DNA of 25,266 bases from Niastella sp. (GCA_021154515.1 JAJKIL010000216.1:1-25266); one strand, 5' to 3'. Numbered from the stretch's first letter, positions 1 through 8,721 are shown. Notes: generated from the letters alone by a model not told the origin. Made by a program: numbers and translations.

Positions 1-885
1 CGCAGCTTTTTACGGTTAACACCCGATGTAGCTGTTATCAGCGCCATGGACCCCGATCACCTGGACATTTACGGCACTACGGCCGCCATGGAAGAAGCGT
101 TCATTGAATTTGCCGGTAAAATAAAACCAGGTGGTGTGCTCATCAGTAAATATGGTTTGCCAAGAGGGAAGGACCTTAAAGCCCCGAACCAGCTTACCTA
201 TCATTTGAACAATACACAAGCCGATATATATGCCTGTAACATTCAAATGCAACACGGTACTTATGTATTTGATGTGCAGGTAAAAGACTGGAAGCTGACA
301 AACGTGGTGTTGAACATGGGCGGGTTACACAACATAGAGAATGTGATAGCGGCTATAGCCATTGCCCACCGTTTAGGAATAGCGGATGAAAAGATCAAAG
401 CGGCTGTGGAAGCATTCCGGGGAGTAAGACGCAGATTCGAATATGTGATCAAAGACCGGAACGTAACATTTGTAGACGATTATGCCCATCACCCTGAGGA
501 ATTACGGGCATTGATAACCGGCGCAAAGGGATTGTTTGGGAACATGAAATGTACGGTGTTGTTTCAACCACATTTGTTCACCCGGACAAGAGACCTGGCC
601 GCCGAGTTTGCCGAAGTGCTGGATATGGCCGATGAAGTAGTGCTGTTGCCCATTTACCCGGCAAGAGAATTACCAATACCAGGTGTAACCAGCAATATGA
701 TATTAGACAAAATGCAAAATGATCATAAACAGGTGTTGAACAAAGAGCAGTTGTTGCAGTGGGTGAAAGAGAATGCGGGCGGTTCAGTAACCAAAACCGG
801 GGACGGTTGGTTATTGATAACTGCGGGCGCCGGCGATATCGATACACTGGTGCAACCCATTAAGCAGATCATTGAAACGAAATAA
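1..885 (+). CDS. murC: UDP-N-acetylmuramate--L-alanine ligase (MurC), C-terminal part
   Basis: Cytoplasmic ATP-dependent ligase that adds L-Ala to UDP-MurNAc in peptidoglycan precursor synthesis. The reading frame is open to the left edge, so the gene starts outside the window and about 294 C-terminal residues are present; the N-terminal UDP-binding domain and the ATP loop are mostly missing. Visible Mur ligase motifs are ISAMDPDHLDIYG near the left edge, the RRRFEY segment, DDYAHHPEE and FQPHLFTRTRDL. The last two are typical of the MurC C-terminal domain and separate it from MurD/E/F. The downstream ftsQ starts 9 nt after the stop, so the two are very probably co-transcribed in the dcw cluster. 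The ATG at 46 is internal and is not the start. Confidence 0.96.
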   Translation, partial: RSFLRLTPDVAVISAMDPDHLDIYGTTAAMEEAFIEFAGKIKPGGVLISKYGLPRGKDLKAPNQLTYHLNNTQADIYACNIQMQHGTYVFDVQVKDWKLTNVVLNMGGLHNIENVIAAIAIAHRLGIADEKIKAAVEAFRGVRRRFEYVIKDRNVTFVDDYAHHPEELRALITGAKGLFGNMKCTVLFQPHLFTRTRDLAAEFAEVLDMADEVVLLPIYPARELPIPGVTSNMILDKMQNDHKQVLNKEQLLQWVKENAGGSVTKTGDGWLLITAGAGDIDTLVQPIKQIIETK

Positions 886-894
886 TAAACAAAA

Positions 895-1668
895 GTGAAA
901 AAGAAGCGCTCCATCAGGAAACCCTTACTGGCAATCTTCTGGCTGTGTATAGCAGCCGGTACTATGGTATTGCTGGTGGCGGCCATGAAAGCGCAGAGCA
1001 ATAAAACCTGTAAAGGACAGGAGATCCGCATCAGTGGCAAAGCCGATGAATGGTTCCTCGATAAAAAAGACATTGCCACCTTGCTGGCAAACCAGGGTGG
1101 CATCAAGGGCCGGCCGATAAAAAATTTTGACCTGCGCCGGATGGAGAATCAGTTGAAGAGTAATGTGTGGGTGAAAGATGCAGAATTGTTCTTTGATAAC
1201 AGCCGGGTATTGCAGGTGCGTGTAGAAGAACGCGTCCCCGTTGCCAGGGTATTTACAGTGGCGGGCAATAGCTTTTATATTGATAGCAGTGGCGAAAAGC
1301 TGCCGCTGTCAGACAAGTTCTCGGCCCGTTTGCCCGTGGTGACCGGCTTCCCATCAGAAAAAGATAAACTAACCGGAGACGATAGTGTGATGATGCGGGA
1401 TATCATTAATATCAGCAACTACCTGTTGCACGACGAATTTTGGATGGCACAGGTTTCGCAGATAGACATCCAACCTGATCGCACATTCGATATGATCCCC
1501 GTGGTAGGCAACCATATCATTGAATTTGGAGATGGTACCGATTACGACAAAAAGTTTAAAAGGTTGCTGTTGTTTTACCAGCAGGTGTTGAGCAAAACAG
1601 GCATGGATGTGTACCAAAAGGTGAACGTACAATACGCACGACAGGTAATTGGAGTGAAGGGAACATAA
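895..1668 (+). CDS. ftsQ: cell division protein FtsQ
   Basis: Bitopic inner-membrane divisome protein that links early (FtsA/FtsZ) and late division proteins. The 257-residue product has a short basic cytoplasmic start (KKKRSIRK), one membrane helix at about residues 11-31, a POTRA-like segment at about 40-105 (ISGKADEWFLDKKDI, then WVKDAELFF) and a beta-rich domain with RVEERVPVARVF typical of FtsQ/DivIB. Sequence conservation in this family is weak, so the call rests on topology, these motifs and the position between murC and ftsA. The start is GTG at 895; no better in-frame ATG precedes it. Spacing is 9 nt from murC and 83 nt to ftsA. Confidence 0.93.
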   Translation: MKKKRSIRKPLLAIFWLCIAAGTMVLLVAAMKAQSNKTCKGQEIRISGKADEWFLDKKDIATLLANQGGIKGRPIKNFDLRRMENQLKSNVWVKDAELFFDNSRVLQVRVEERVPVARVFTVAGNSFYIDSSGEKLPLSDKFSARLPVVTGFPSEKDKLTGDDSVMMRDIINISNYLLHDEFWMAQVSQIDIQPDRTFDMIPVVGNHIIEFGDGTDYDKKFKRLLLFYQQVLSKTGMDVYQKVNVQYARQVIGVKGT

Positions 1669-1751
1669 GAAGAAAGAGGTTACAATTAATTACGAGGATT
1701 GAAGAATTATTTATAGGCACTCCCTATACAACAACTAAAAACAGGATAGTT

Positions 1752-3131
1752 ATGCAACACGAACAACAACCCATCATCGTCGGACTGGATATCGGTACGA
1801 CAAAAATTGCCGCGATTGCCGGTCGAAAGAACGAGTTCGGCAAACTGGAGATCCTCGGCTTTGGCCGGGCCAACTCCAACGGTGTTAAGCACGGACAGGT
1901 GCTTAATATCGACGAAACCATCAAGGCCATTACTATGGCCCTTGAGAACTGTTATGCATCAAATCCCGGTTTGGAAATATCTGAAGTATATGTTGGTATT
2001 GCAGGTCATCATATAAAAAGCCTGCAAACCCGTGGTGATATAGTGCGTCAGAATAACGACGATGAAATTTCGCAACGTGAGATCGATCAGTTGATCAATG
2101 ACCAATATAAAACATACATTCCTGCCGGTGATCAGATCATCGATGTGATCCCCCAGGAGTTCACAGTTGATAATTTTCAAAATATTCCTAACCCAATTGG
2201 CTATGGTGGCGTGAAAATTGGAGCTAACTTCCACATCATCACCGGCGACAAAAATGCCATCCGCAATATTACCCGTGCAGTTGATAAAAGTGGATTGAAA
2301 ACAAAGGACCTGGTATTGCAACCACTGGCATCTGCCGCAGCCGTTATGGGAATAGAAGACCTGGAAGCAGGTGTGGCCATCGTTGACATTGGTGGTGGTA
2401 CAACCGACCTGGCTGTATTCTATGAAGGAATATTAAAACATACTGCTGTTATTCCATTCGGTGGTGAGAACATTACCAACGATATTAAAACCGGTTTGGG
2501 TGTGCTGAAAACACAGGCTGAACAAATGAAAGTTCAGTTTGGCAGCGCCCTGGCCAATGAAGCCCGCAGCAATGCCTTCATTACTATTCCCGGTTTGCGT
2601 GGAATGCCCGCCAAAGAGATCAGTGTAAAGAACCTGGCAAACATTATACAGGCTCGGATGAGTGAGATCATGGATTTTGTTACCTATCACTTAAAGCAGG
2701 TTGGCCTGGATAACCGCATGCTGAATGGTGGTATCGTATTAACCGGTGGCGGTTCACAATTAAAACACCTGATCCAGTTAACAGAATATGTAACCGGTTT
2801 GAATGCCCGCATCGGTTACCCAACAGAACACCTGGCTGCCGGACATATTGAAGAACTGGCCCGCCCAACTTATTCAACCTGTATCGGTCTTATAATGAAA
2901 GGCTACAGCGATTATGAAAATCATCGCAAGCAGTTCGAAAGCCAGTTCAGGAAAATGGAGATCCCCGAAAACCTGCGCAAGACAGAACTGGTAGAAGAAG
3001 ATGCTTTTGAAGAAGAAGATGAATTCCGGACAGAAAAATTAAGGAACCGCAAGGGCATTAAAGACTTCTGGGGCAAGTTCAAAGATGGTATCATTGAACT
3101 GTTCAAGGAAGAAGAAGATCACGCGTTATAA
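1752..3131 (+). CDS. ftsA: cell division protein FtsA
   Basis: Actin-like ATPase that tethers FtsZ filaments to the inner membrane. The 459-residue product shows the phosphate-1 motif GLDIGTTK (11-18), the phosphate-2 motif VDIGGGTTDLAVF (211-223) and the adenosine motif GGIVLTGGGSQLKHL. The 1C-domain segment (residues about 90-170) replaces actin subdomain 1B, as in other FtsA. The C-terminus is an acidic linker (ELVEEDAFEEEDEF) followed by the amphipathic stretch IKDFWGKFKDGIIELF, the expected membrane-targeting helix, so the protein looks complete. The ATG at 1752 gives the usual FtsA N-terminus. The 83-nt gap before it contains no recognisable terminator, so it probably belongs to the murC-ftsQ transcript. 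Confidence 0.97.
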   Translation: MQHEQQPIIVGLDIGTTKIAAIAGRKNEFGKLEILGFGRANSNGVKHGQVLNIDETIKAITMALENCYASNPGLEISEVYVGIAGHHIKSLQTRGDIVRQNNDDEISQREIDQLINDQYKTYIPAGDQIIDVIPQEFTVDNFQNIPNPIGYGGVKIGANFHIITGDKNAIRNITRAVDKSGLKTKDLVLQPLASAAAVMGIEDLEAGVAIVDIGGGTTDLAVFYEGILKHTAVIPFGGENITNDIKTGLGVLKTQAEQMKVQFGSALANEARSNAFITIPGLRGMPAKEISVKNLANIIQARMSEIMDFVTYHLKQVGLDNRMLNGGIVLTGGGSQLKHLIQLTEYVTGLNARIGYPTEHLAAGHIEELARPTYSTCIGLIMKGYSDYENHRKQFESQFRKMEIPENLRKTELVEEDAFEEEDEFRTEKLRNRKGIKDFWGKFKDGIIELFKEEEDHAL

Positions 3132-3210
3132 TTAATAGATATAACAGTTCCGGCCCGCGTTACGATCAACCTATTGAAAAAGAAAATCCGGGGAATATGA
3201 AAAATGCCAG

Positions 3211-3237
3211 CATTACAATGGGTAAACCATTACAATG
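3211..3237 (+). repeat. 10-nt direct repeat upstream of ftsZ
   Basis: CATTACAATG occurs at 3211-3220 and again at 3228-3237 (17 nt start to start) in the 191-nt ftsA-ftsZ spacer. It is followed at 3238-3245 by the palindrome CAAATTTG, one mismatch from the Bacteroidota -7 box TAnnTTTG. The arrangement could be a regulator site beside an ftsZ promoter, but this is inference. The remainder of the spacer (3246-3322) is more G-rich and contains a short CTGTT/AACAG inverted repeat at 3306-3316. Confidence 0.4.
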
Positions 3238-3322
3238 CAAATTTGTTAAACTAACCCGTTATTCTTAATCTGGTCTCAGCAGCGAGTGAGGGTAGGCTGG
3301 TGGGGCTGTTAAACAGTAAGCT

Positions 3323-5155
3323 ATGATTCATTTTGATTTACCGAAGGAAAAATCATCCATCATCAAGGTGATTGGTGTAGGTGGAGGCGGTAGCAATGCG
3401 GTTAACCACATGTACAGCCAGAACATCGAAGGCGTAAATTTTATTATTTGTAATACCGACGCGCAGGCTATCTCAAAAAGCCAGGTACCTAATAAAGTGC
3501 AGTTGGGGCCTCATCTTACCCAGGGATTGGGAGCAGGAGCCAATCCGGAGATTGGCCGTCAGGCTACAGAAGAAAGCCTGGAAGAGCTGAAACGTATTTT
3601 GGAAGTAAATACCAAAATGGCGTTTATTACTGCAGGTATGGGTGGTGGAACCGGTACCGGTGGCGCGCCTATTATTGCCAAGATCTGTAAAGATCTAAAT
3701 ATTCTTACTGTAGGTATTGTAACTACCCCATTTTCATATGAAGGCCCAAAACGTCAGGCGCAGGCCGAGAATGGCATCAGGCAACTGAAACAGTCGGTTG
3801 ATACTTTGCTGGTGATCAGCAACGACAAACTGCGTCACCAGTTCGGTAATCTGAAAATGAAAGATGCGTTCTCAAGAGCGGATAATGTATTGTCAACCGC
3901 TGCGAAATGCATTACAGATGTAATTAACAGCACTGGTCAGATCAACGTTGACTTTGCCGACGTATGTACCATCATGCGTAATGGTGGAGTGGCTATACTT
4001 GGTAGTGCAGCCTGCCGCGGTGAAGACCGCGCTATTCGTTGCATTGAAGAAGCGCTGAACTCGCCATTGCTGAACGATAACGATATCCGTGGTGCTAAAT
4101 GGATCCTGATCAATATCAATTCTTGTGAAGGTGATCATGAGTTCACCATGGATGAGGTAGAGATCATTCAAAACTATTTATTAAGCCAGGCCGGTGACGA
4201 TACAGATGTGATCCTGGGTATGGGTTACGATAGTGCCCTGGGTGATAAAATAGGTATTACCCTGATTGCCACTGGTTTTGAACATAAAGATCCTTTCAAG
4301 AAAGCTACGGTTAAAGTAGAACCAAAGAAGGATGAGAAGATCCTGCTTTCTTTGAACCAACAACCGGAAAAACCTAAAAAGGAGCAACCGGTTGTTGAAC
4401 AACAGGGAGAGAAGGGTGAGATCGATATCAAACCTGAGTTGGCGCCCCGGTTGGTTGACGGTGATTCTACCGTTAGCGAACCTACGATAGAGCTTTATAC
4501 GCAGGAGGAAGTTGGTAAAAATACTGTGGATAAAAATGAAGCATCCGAAAGGATCGAATGGGTACTTTCGCAACCATCCGACCCTGTGCCTACTACACAA
4601 CAACAAGCACAAAAAAATCAAAATAATTCTTCGGTGTCTGCAGCATCCGGAGGATACTTGGCCAAGCCTTCCAATATTTATGCAGAACCGAAAACAAACG
4701 AATCCAAACCAGAACAGTTACCTGTGAAGGAACCTGTCAGAAACACCAGTGCAAAACCGGTCCAGGAAGATGATGATTCCAATGACCTGCATCTGGTTAT
4801 CAAAGATGATATTTCAGCGACGGATGTGCCTGGGGCCTACCATTCTCAACCCCCTGTTAGTGGCGGCAATATTTCTGCTGAGGACCTGGCGATGCTAGAC
4901 GAAGCAGAAGAACAAAAACGCCGTGCTGCGGAACGAATTCAAAAATTGCGCAATCTTTCGTTCAACATTAACGGAGCAGACCCTAACAACGAGTTTGAAA
5001 CTGTGCCGGCATACATCCGCCGCAATTTGGAACTGTATAATACCTTTTCAAGCGTAGAAAACTTCTACAGTAAGTATGAAGTAAAAACCGACGAAAATAA
5101 TAATACACAGATCTCCACGCTGAACACGTTCTTAGATGGAAAGAAACCGGATTAA
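3323..5155 (+). CDS. ftsZ: cell division protein FtsZ
   Basis: Tubulin-like GTPase that polymerises into the cytokinetic Z ring. The 610-residue product has the N-terminal GVGGGGSNAVNHM nucleotide loop, the tubulin signature GGGTGTGGAP (about 107-116), TTPFSYEGPKR and the T7 catalytic loop NVDFADV (208-214). The globular domain ends near residue 330. A very long variable linker (about 335-560) rich in Pro, Gln, Lys and Glu follows, then the conserved C-terminal peptide VPAYIRRNLE at 561-570, the expected FtsA-binding site. Unlike E. coli FtsZ, this peptide is not terminal: 40 more residues follow and end TLNTFLDGKKPD. The start is ATG at 3323. ftsA lies 191 nt upstream and a strong terminator follows, so this is the last gene of the cluster. 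Confidence 0.98.
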   Translation: MIHFDLPKEKSSIIKVIGVGGGGSNAVNHMYSQNIEGVNFIICNTDAQAISKSQVPNKVQLGPHLTQGLGAGANPEIGRQATEESLEELKRILEVNTKMAFITAGMGGGTGTGGAPIIAKICKDLNILTVGIVTTPFSYEGPKRQAQAENGIRQLKQSVDTLLVISNDKLRHQFGNLKMKDAFSRADNVLSTAAKCITDVINSTGQINVDFADVCTIMRNGGVAILGSAACRGEDRAIRCIEEALNSPLLNDNDIRGAKWILININSCEGDHEFTMDEVEIIQNYLLSQAGDDTDVILGMGYDSALGDKIGITLIATGFEHKDPFKKATVKVEPKKDEKILLSLNQQPEKPKKEQPVVEQQGEKGEIDIKPELAPRLVDGDSTVSEPTIELYTQEEVGKNTVDKNEASERIEWVLSQPSDPVPTTQQQAQKNQNNSSVSAASGGYLAKPSNIYAEPKTNESKPEQLPVKEPVRNTSAKPVQEDDDSNDLHLVIKDDISATDVPGAYHSQPPVSGGNISAEDLAMLDEAEEQKRRAAERIQKLRNLSFNINGADPNNEFETVPAYIRRNLELYNTFSSVENFYSKYEVKTDENNNTQISTLNTFLDGKKPD

Positions 5156-5285
5156 TAATAGTTGTTTACTATCCTGTCCCGCCCAATGTGCTACCTGTTT
5201 GTATTGAGCGTAAAGGTTCATTGAACAGAGGTACCGGGTATAAATCGAATGTTTTAACACAGCGATTGTTGTTTTTAGTTGTAGT

Positions 5286-5314
5286 CCCCCCGACTAATCG
5301 GGGGGATTTTTTTT
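5286..5314 (+). terminator. rho-independent terminator after ftsZ
   Basis: Perfect 8-bp stem CCCCCCGA/TCGGGGGG (5286-5293 with 5298-5305), loop CTAA, then one A and eight T. It closes the murC-ftsZ transcript 130 nt after the ftsZ stop. Confidence 0.95.
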
Positions 5315-5317
5315 ATA

Positions 5318-5325
5318 TAACTTTG
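5318..5325 (+). promoter_or_regulatory. -7 box (TAnnTTTG) of the epimerase gene
   Basis: TAACTTTG matches the Bacteroidota sigma-A -7 element exactly. It lies just after the ftsZ terminator and only 4 nt before the ATG at 5330, so transcription would begin at or very near the start codon. No -33 TTTG at the usual spacing was found, because the terminator stem occupies that region. Confidence 0.6.
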
Positions 5326-5329
5326 TACT

Positions 5330-6256
5330 ATGGCAACAATATTAATCACTGGTGGTACCGGCACCATAGGCAAAAGCCTGAGTAAATTCTTAGTGGAAAA
5401 ACAACACGAAGTAATTATTCTTACCCGTCATCCCAGACAGGGAACAGGTGCTGTTTCCTACGCCGCCTGGAACCCTACCGATCAAACCATTGATATTGCT
5501 GCATTGCAAAAAGCCGATTATATCATCAACCTCGCCGGCGCCGGAGTGGCTGATAAACGTTGGTCAAAGAAACGGAAACAGGAGATTGTTGACAGCCGCG
5601 TACAAAGCGGACAGGTGTTGGTAAAAGTCATGCAGCAAAATACCAACAAAGTTCAGGCTGTTATCAGCATGAGTGGCATTGGCTGGTATGGCGATGATAA
5701 CAAAAGAAACCCCTCGCAAAAATTCTTTAGTGAAGGCGATCCTGCCGATCCAGGCTTCCTGGGCGATACCTGTGTAAAATGGGAAAATGCCATTAAACCG
5801 GTAACCGCCATGAATAAACGTCTGGTTATCTTCCGCACGGGTATTGTATTGAGCAATGAAGGCGGCGCCCTGGCAGAATTTCAAAAGCCCATAAAGGCCG
5901 GTATTGCTCCCTTCTTTGGCAGCGGTGAGCAGGTGACCAGTTGGATCCACATCGATGATGTATGCCGGTTATTCTTACATGCCATAGAAAAAGACAGAGT
6001 ACGCGGTGAGTACAATGTAGTGGCGCCCGAACCGGTGACCAATAAACACCTGATGCTGACCCTGGCTAAAAAAATGAAAGGGAAGTTTTTTATTCCTGTC
6101 TATGTGCCTTCGTTTGTATTGAAACTGATCCTGGGTGAATTAAGCATAGAAGTACTAAAGAGCGCCCGGGTAAGTTGTGAAAAGATAAAAAGCAGCGGCT
6201 TCCAGTTTTTATTTCCAACCCTGGAAGTGGCGCTTGATGATCTGCTGAAAAAATAA
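5330..6256 (+). CDS. TIGR01777-type NAD-dependent epimerase/dehydratase family protein
   Basis: An extended short-chain dehydrogenase-like protein of 308 residues, similar in layout to YfcH and SDR39U1. The N-terminal Rossmann motif GGTGTIG (8-14) binds NAD(P). Further marks of the TIGR01777 group are INLAGAGVADKRW, SGIGWYGDD, FRTGIVLSNEGGAL and SWIHIDDVCRLF, and the C-terminal DUF1731-like part (PVYVPSFVLKLILGE). The substrate and physiological role of this group are not established. The start is fixed because the Rossmann fold begins at residue 3. It is transcribed from its own promoter after the ftsZ terminator, and its stop lies 2 bp from the stop of the converging ABC permease gene, with no terminator between. 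Confidence 0.92.
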   Translation: MATILITGGTGTIGKSLSKFLVEKQHEVIILTRHPRQGTGAVSYAAWNPTDQTIDIAALQKADYIINLAGAGVADKRWSKKRKQEIVDSRVQSGQVLVKVMQQNTNKVQAVISMSGIGWYGDDNKRNPSQKFFSEGDPADPGFLGDTCVKWENAIKPVTAMNKRLVIFRTGIVLSNEGGALAEFQKPIKAGIAPFFGSGEQVTSWIHIDDVCRLFLHAIEKDRVRGEYNVVAPEPVTNKHLMLTLAKKMKGKFFIPVYVPSFVLKLILGELSIEVLKSARVSCEKIKSSGFQFLFPTLEVALDDLLKK

Positions 6257-6258
6257 CT

Positions 6259-7062
6259 TTACATATCGTCTGTCTGAAATTTTTTGAGCGTAACAAACAG
6301 ATACGCTCCTAAGTATACAAGCGAAGCAATGAATATGGCCGTATAATTGGGTTCTGTAAACATAAGTTTGTTGACTATCCGCTGAATATACGGGAATGGC
6401 ACCATGATATCGGTTGTTTCCAAGGGTAAATACCGACCGGCATAGTTGGCATACTTGTTCAATAGCAACACGGCGATCTGCTCCAGCACCGTGGAATAGG
6501 CGAAGAAAACGCCAATGGCAAGCCCGCCCCTTTTAAATAATACCGCCATCAGCAAGGCTACCATGATATAACTCATTGCCTGCAACAGGAAATACCAAAC
6601 GTAGGAGAACCCTTCAAAGCTGAAACTGGCCTCGCCCGACATAAAACCAAATATCACGGCCGTAATGGCTACCATAAGGGTTGAGATCAAAGCAAGCACC
6701 GCTGCAAACAATATTTTTGATGTGATGAATTGCTGGCGCGTCCAGCCATCGATGATATTTTGCCGGTGGGTTTTAAAGCTGTATTCGTTGGTAACGGTAA
6801 GGATCATGATTAAACCGGGAATGAACAACAGCCAGCTGCTCACGTGGGCCACTGCCTGCCAAACGGTAGGGAAGGCGTAAGGCGGGTTGCCCAGCACCAT
6901 GGTCGCAAAACCCTTTGACTGGCGTTCAGAATAGATGATCAGTTGAATGCGATATACAATATAATTAGCGCCAAAGATGGTGGCCAGGTAAATGCAAAAC
7001 AGGATCCAGAAAGCGCGATAATTCTTCAGCTTCATCCATTCCAAAGCTAATAATTGCCCCAT
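6259..7062 (-). CDS. ABC transporter permease (ABC-2 type)
   Basis: Integral membrane subunit of an export-type ABC transporter. The product has about six hydrophobic helices, including AFWILFCIYLATIFGANYIV, LLFIPGLIMILTVTNEY and a C-terminal AIFIASLVYLGAYLFVTL. TNEYSFKTHRQNIIDGWTRQQF after helix 2 is typical of ABC-2 permeases of unknown substrate. It follows the ATPase gene directly. I chose the ATG at 7062 (267 residues), 1 nt after the ATPase stop, because MGQLLALEWMKLKN begins the recognisable protein. An in-frame ATG at 7089 would add nine residues that overlap the ATPase tail. The transported molecule cannot be told from the sequence. Confidence 0.88.
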   Translation of the reverse strand: MGQLLALEWMKLKNYRAFWILFCIYLATIFGANYIVYRIQLIIYSERQSKGFATMVLGNPPYAFPTVWQAVAHVSSWLLFIPGLIMILTVTNEYSFKTHRQNIIDGWTRQQFITSKILFAAVLALISTLMVAITAVIFGFMSGEASFSFEGFSYVWYFLLQAMSYIMVALLMAVLFKRGGLAIGVFFAYSTVLEQIAVLLLNKYANYAGRYLPLETTDIMVPFPYIQRIVNKLMFTEPNYTAIFIASLVYLGAYLFVTLKKFQTDDM

Positions 7063-7063
7063 G

Positions 7064-7960
7064 TTATTTAGTGTTTTGCGTAAGTTCAAAGAATTTGGTT
7101 TCCAGGCTTTTTTTGCGAAGCCGCAGGTGGTGAAGCGTTACGCCCTGTTCAAAACAATACCGGTTCAACGCTTCCAGCGAGGCGGCGCCTGGAGGAAAGG
7201 TCAATTCAACATAAAGATCGTTTACAACCACTTTTTTGGCGCCCGGGTATTGTTGTAATATGCTTTGTAATTGCTGCATATTGGCGGCGGCGATTTCTAC
7301 AATTTCATCGGTAATAAGTATTTCATCAACATGCCCATGGGTAAGCAGGGTGCCTTTTTGCAGAATGGCTACATGGGTGCAAACTTTCTCTACCTCATCG
7401 AGCAGGTGACTGGCCATGATAATGGTTTTGCCAGCCTTGTGTAATTTCTTGATCAATTCCCGGGTTTCTGCAATGCCTACGGGGTCAAGACCATTGGTGG
7501 GTTCATCAAAGATAAGCACATCGGGGTTGCCGAGCAGACTACTGGCAATGGCCAGTCGTTGTTTCATCCCCAATGAATAGGTGCTGAATTTCGAGAACTT
7601 GCGTTGTTCCAGGTTCACCAGTTCCAGCACCCGGTCAATGTCTGCCAGGCCCTGTTGTTTTATAGTAGCTGCTATTTTTAAATTCTGTACGGCGTTCAGA
7701 TAATGATAAAAATTGGGCGTTTCCAGCAGGGTGCCAATCTGTTGCCGGTGCACATGCGTGGGAGCCGAGTCAAAAAGCTTAAATGAACCGGAGGTGGCTT
7801 TTAATACATTCAGGATAATGCCCAGCAGGGTCGTTTTACCACTCCCGTTAGGGCCCAGGATACCAAAGACCGATCCCTGGGGAACGGTAAAAGAAACCCC
7901 TTTTAATGCCTGGATAGGACCGTAATTTTTATGTAGATCCTCAACGGTAAGAATTGCCAT
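7064..7960 (-). CDS. ABC transporter ATP-binding protein
   Basis: Nucleotide-binding subunit that powers the adjacent permease. The 298-residue product has Walker A GPNGSGKT (36-43), a signature-like YSLGMKQRLAIA (the LSGGQ region, in the SLGMKQR variant usual for ABC-2 exporters), Walker B DVLIFDEPTNGLDP and the switch histidine in MASHLLDEVEKV. About 85 residues after the switch form a C-terminal accessory region also common in this group. Gene order ATPase then permease, with 1 nt between stop and start, indicates translational coupling and a two-gene operon. The start ATG at 7960 gives the standard MAILTVEDLHKNYG beginning. Confidence 0.95.
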   Translation of the reverse strand: MAILTVEDLHKNYGPIQALKGVSFTVPQGSVFGILGPNGSGKTTLLGIILNVLKATSGSFKLFDSAPTHVHRQQIGTLLETPNFYHYLNAVQNLKIAATIKQQGLADIDRVLELVNLEQRKFSKFSTYSLGMKQRLAIASSLLGNPDVLIFDEPTNGLDPVGIAETRELIKKLHKAGKTIIMASHLLDEVEKVCTHVAILQKGTLLTHGHVDEILITDEIVEIAAANMQQLQSILQQYPGAKKVVVNDLYVELTFPPGAASLEALNRYCFEQGVTLHHLRLRKKSLETKFFELTQNTK

Positions 7961-8042
7961 GATAACCTGTTTAACGGATGTTACAAGTATGTCGCGATAG
8001 CCAGTTAAATATTACCGGCGACAACCAGGAAAAATCAAATAA

Positions 8043-8708
8043 TTATGAAGCTGGCTGTGTATGCTTTTCATGATACAGACTGGTAAAATCACCTACTACC
8101 GCTTTCCCATTATTAAAAAAGAGTTTATGCAGTTTTAAGTCCTCAATATCGTTAGGCAACACTTTACGGTATACAGGGTTCATGGTGCCGCCGTTGGTAT
8201 TATCGCCGGCTCTGGCTTCGGGATTATATTGAAAGGGCGGGTCAACAATGGTGCCGCGGGGATACATAATGCCGGGTATGCCCTTTCCCCTGATGTCGAG
8301 CAGGGTAGGATGAACCAGCCCTAAGGTATGCCCATATTCATGAGGAGCCGTGGTGGAAGTTTGTAACAGATTGTCCAGTTTAAAATAACCGGTATTGCTG
8401 CCAATGCCATCTACAAAGGAAATGTTGCCATTGGCAAATTCTTCAATGCGAAAAAAATTAAAACGGGGATTATCGTTGTACCAAACCTTTTCGGGGTTAA
8501 GATCGGGCTCGTAAATGCCTTCAATTTCAAATTGAACCGTATACAGATCGCCATTGATCTTTATCCGGGCTTTGGGTTCGTTCCAGTGTTTGCCAATGTC
8601 GTTGGCTATTTGCCAGGAAAGGTCCTTGCTGGCCGCATCTCCATAAAAGAAGATCACAGAATGGATGCTGAGTTGGTTGGTGATGCTATTAAGTTCGGCT
8701 TCGCCCAT
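8043..8708 (-). CDS. metzincin-type zinc metalloprotease-like protein
   Basis: Predicted zinc-dependent peptidase. The product (221 residues) contains HEYGHTLGLVH at 123-133, which fits the metzincin HExxHxxGxxH pattern with three His ligands and a catalytic Glu. GIMYPRG follows about 15 residues later, with M148 as a plausible Met-turn. No signal peptide, propeptide or C-terminal sorting domain is visible, so location and export route are unknown. The peptidase family (M10, M12 or M43-like) cannot be assigned by eye. The start ATG at 8708 lies 13 nt after a terminator on the same strand, so the gene needs its own promoter in a very small space; TAAATTGG (minus strand, 3 nt before the ATG) is an imperfect -7 box. 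Confidence 0.75.
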   Translation of the reverse strand: MGEAELNSITNQLSIHSVIFFYGDAASKDLSWQIANDIGKHWNEPKARIKINGDLYTVQFEIEGIYEPDLNPEKVWYNDNPRFNFFRIEEFANGNISFVDGIGSNTGYFKLDNLLQTSTTAPHEYGHTLGLVHPTLLDIRGKGIPGIMYPRGTIVDPPFQYNPEARAGDNTNGGTMNPVYRKVLPNDIEDLKLHKLFFNNGKAVVGDFTSLYHEKHTQPAS

Positions 8709-8721
8709 ACCCCAATTTAGT

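Noticed and set aside
3197..3268. 23-codon frame (starts MKNASITMGK) in the ftsA-ftsZ spacer
   Set aside because: Too short, no promoter or ribosome-binding support, and it consists largely of the CATTACAATG repeat.
5188..5385. 65-codon frame between ftsZ and the epimerase
   Set aside because: It runs through the ftsZ terminator and overlaps the start of the epimerase gene in another frame; no recognisable protein features.
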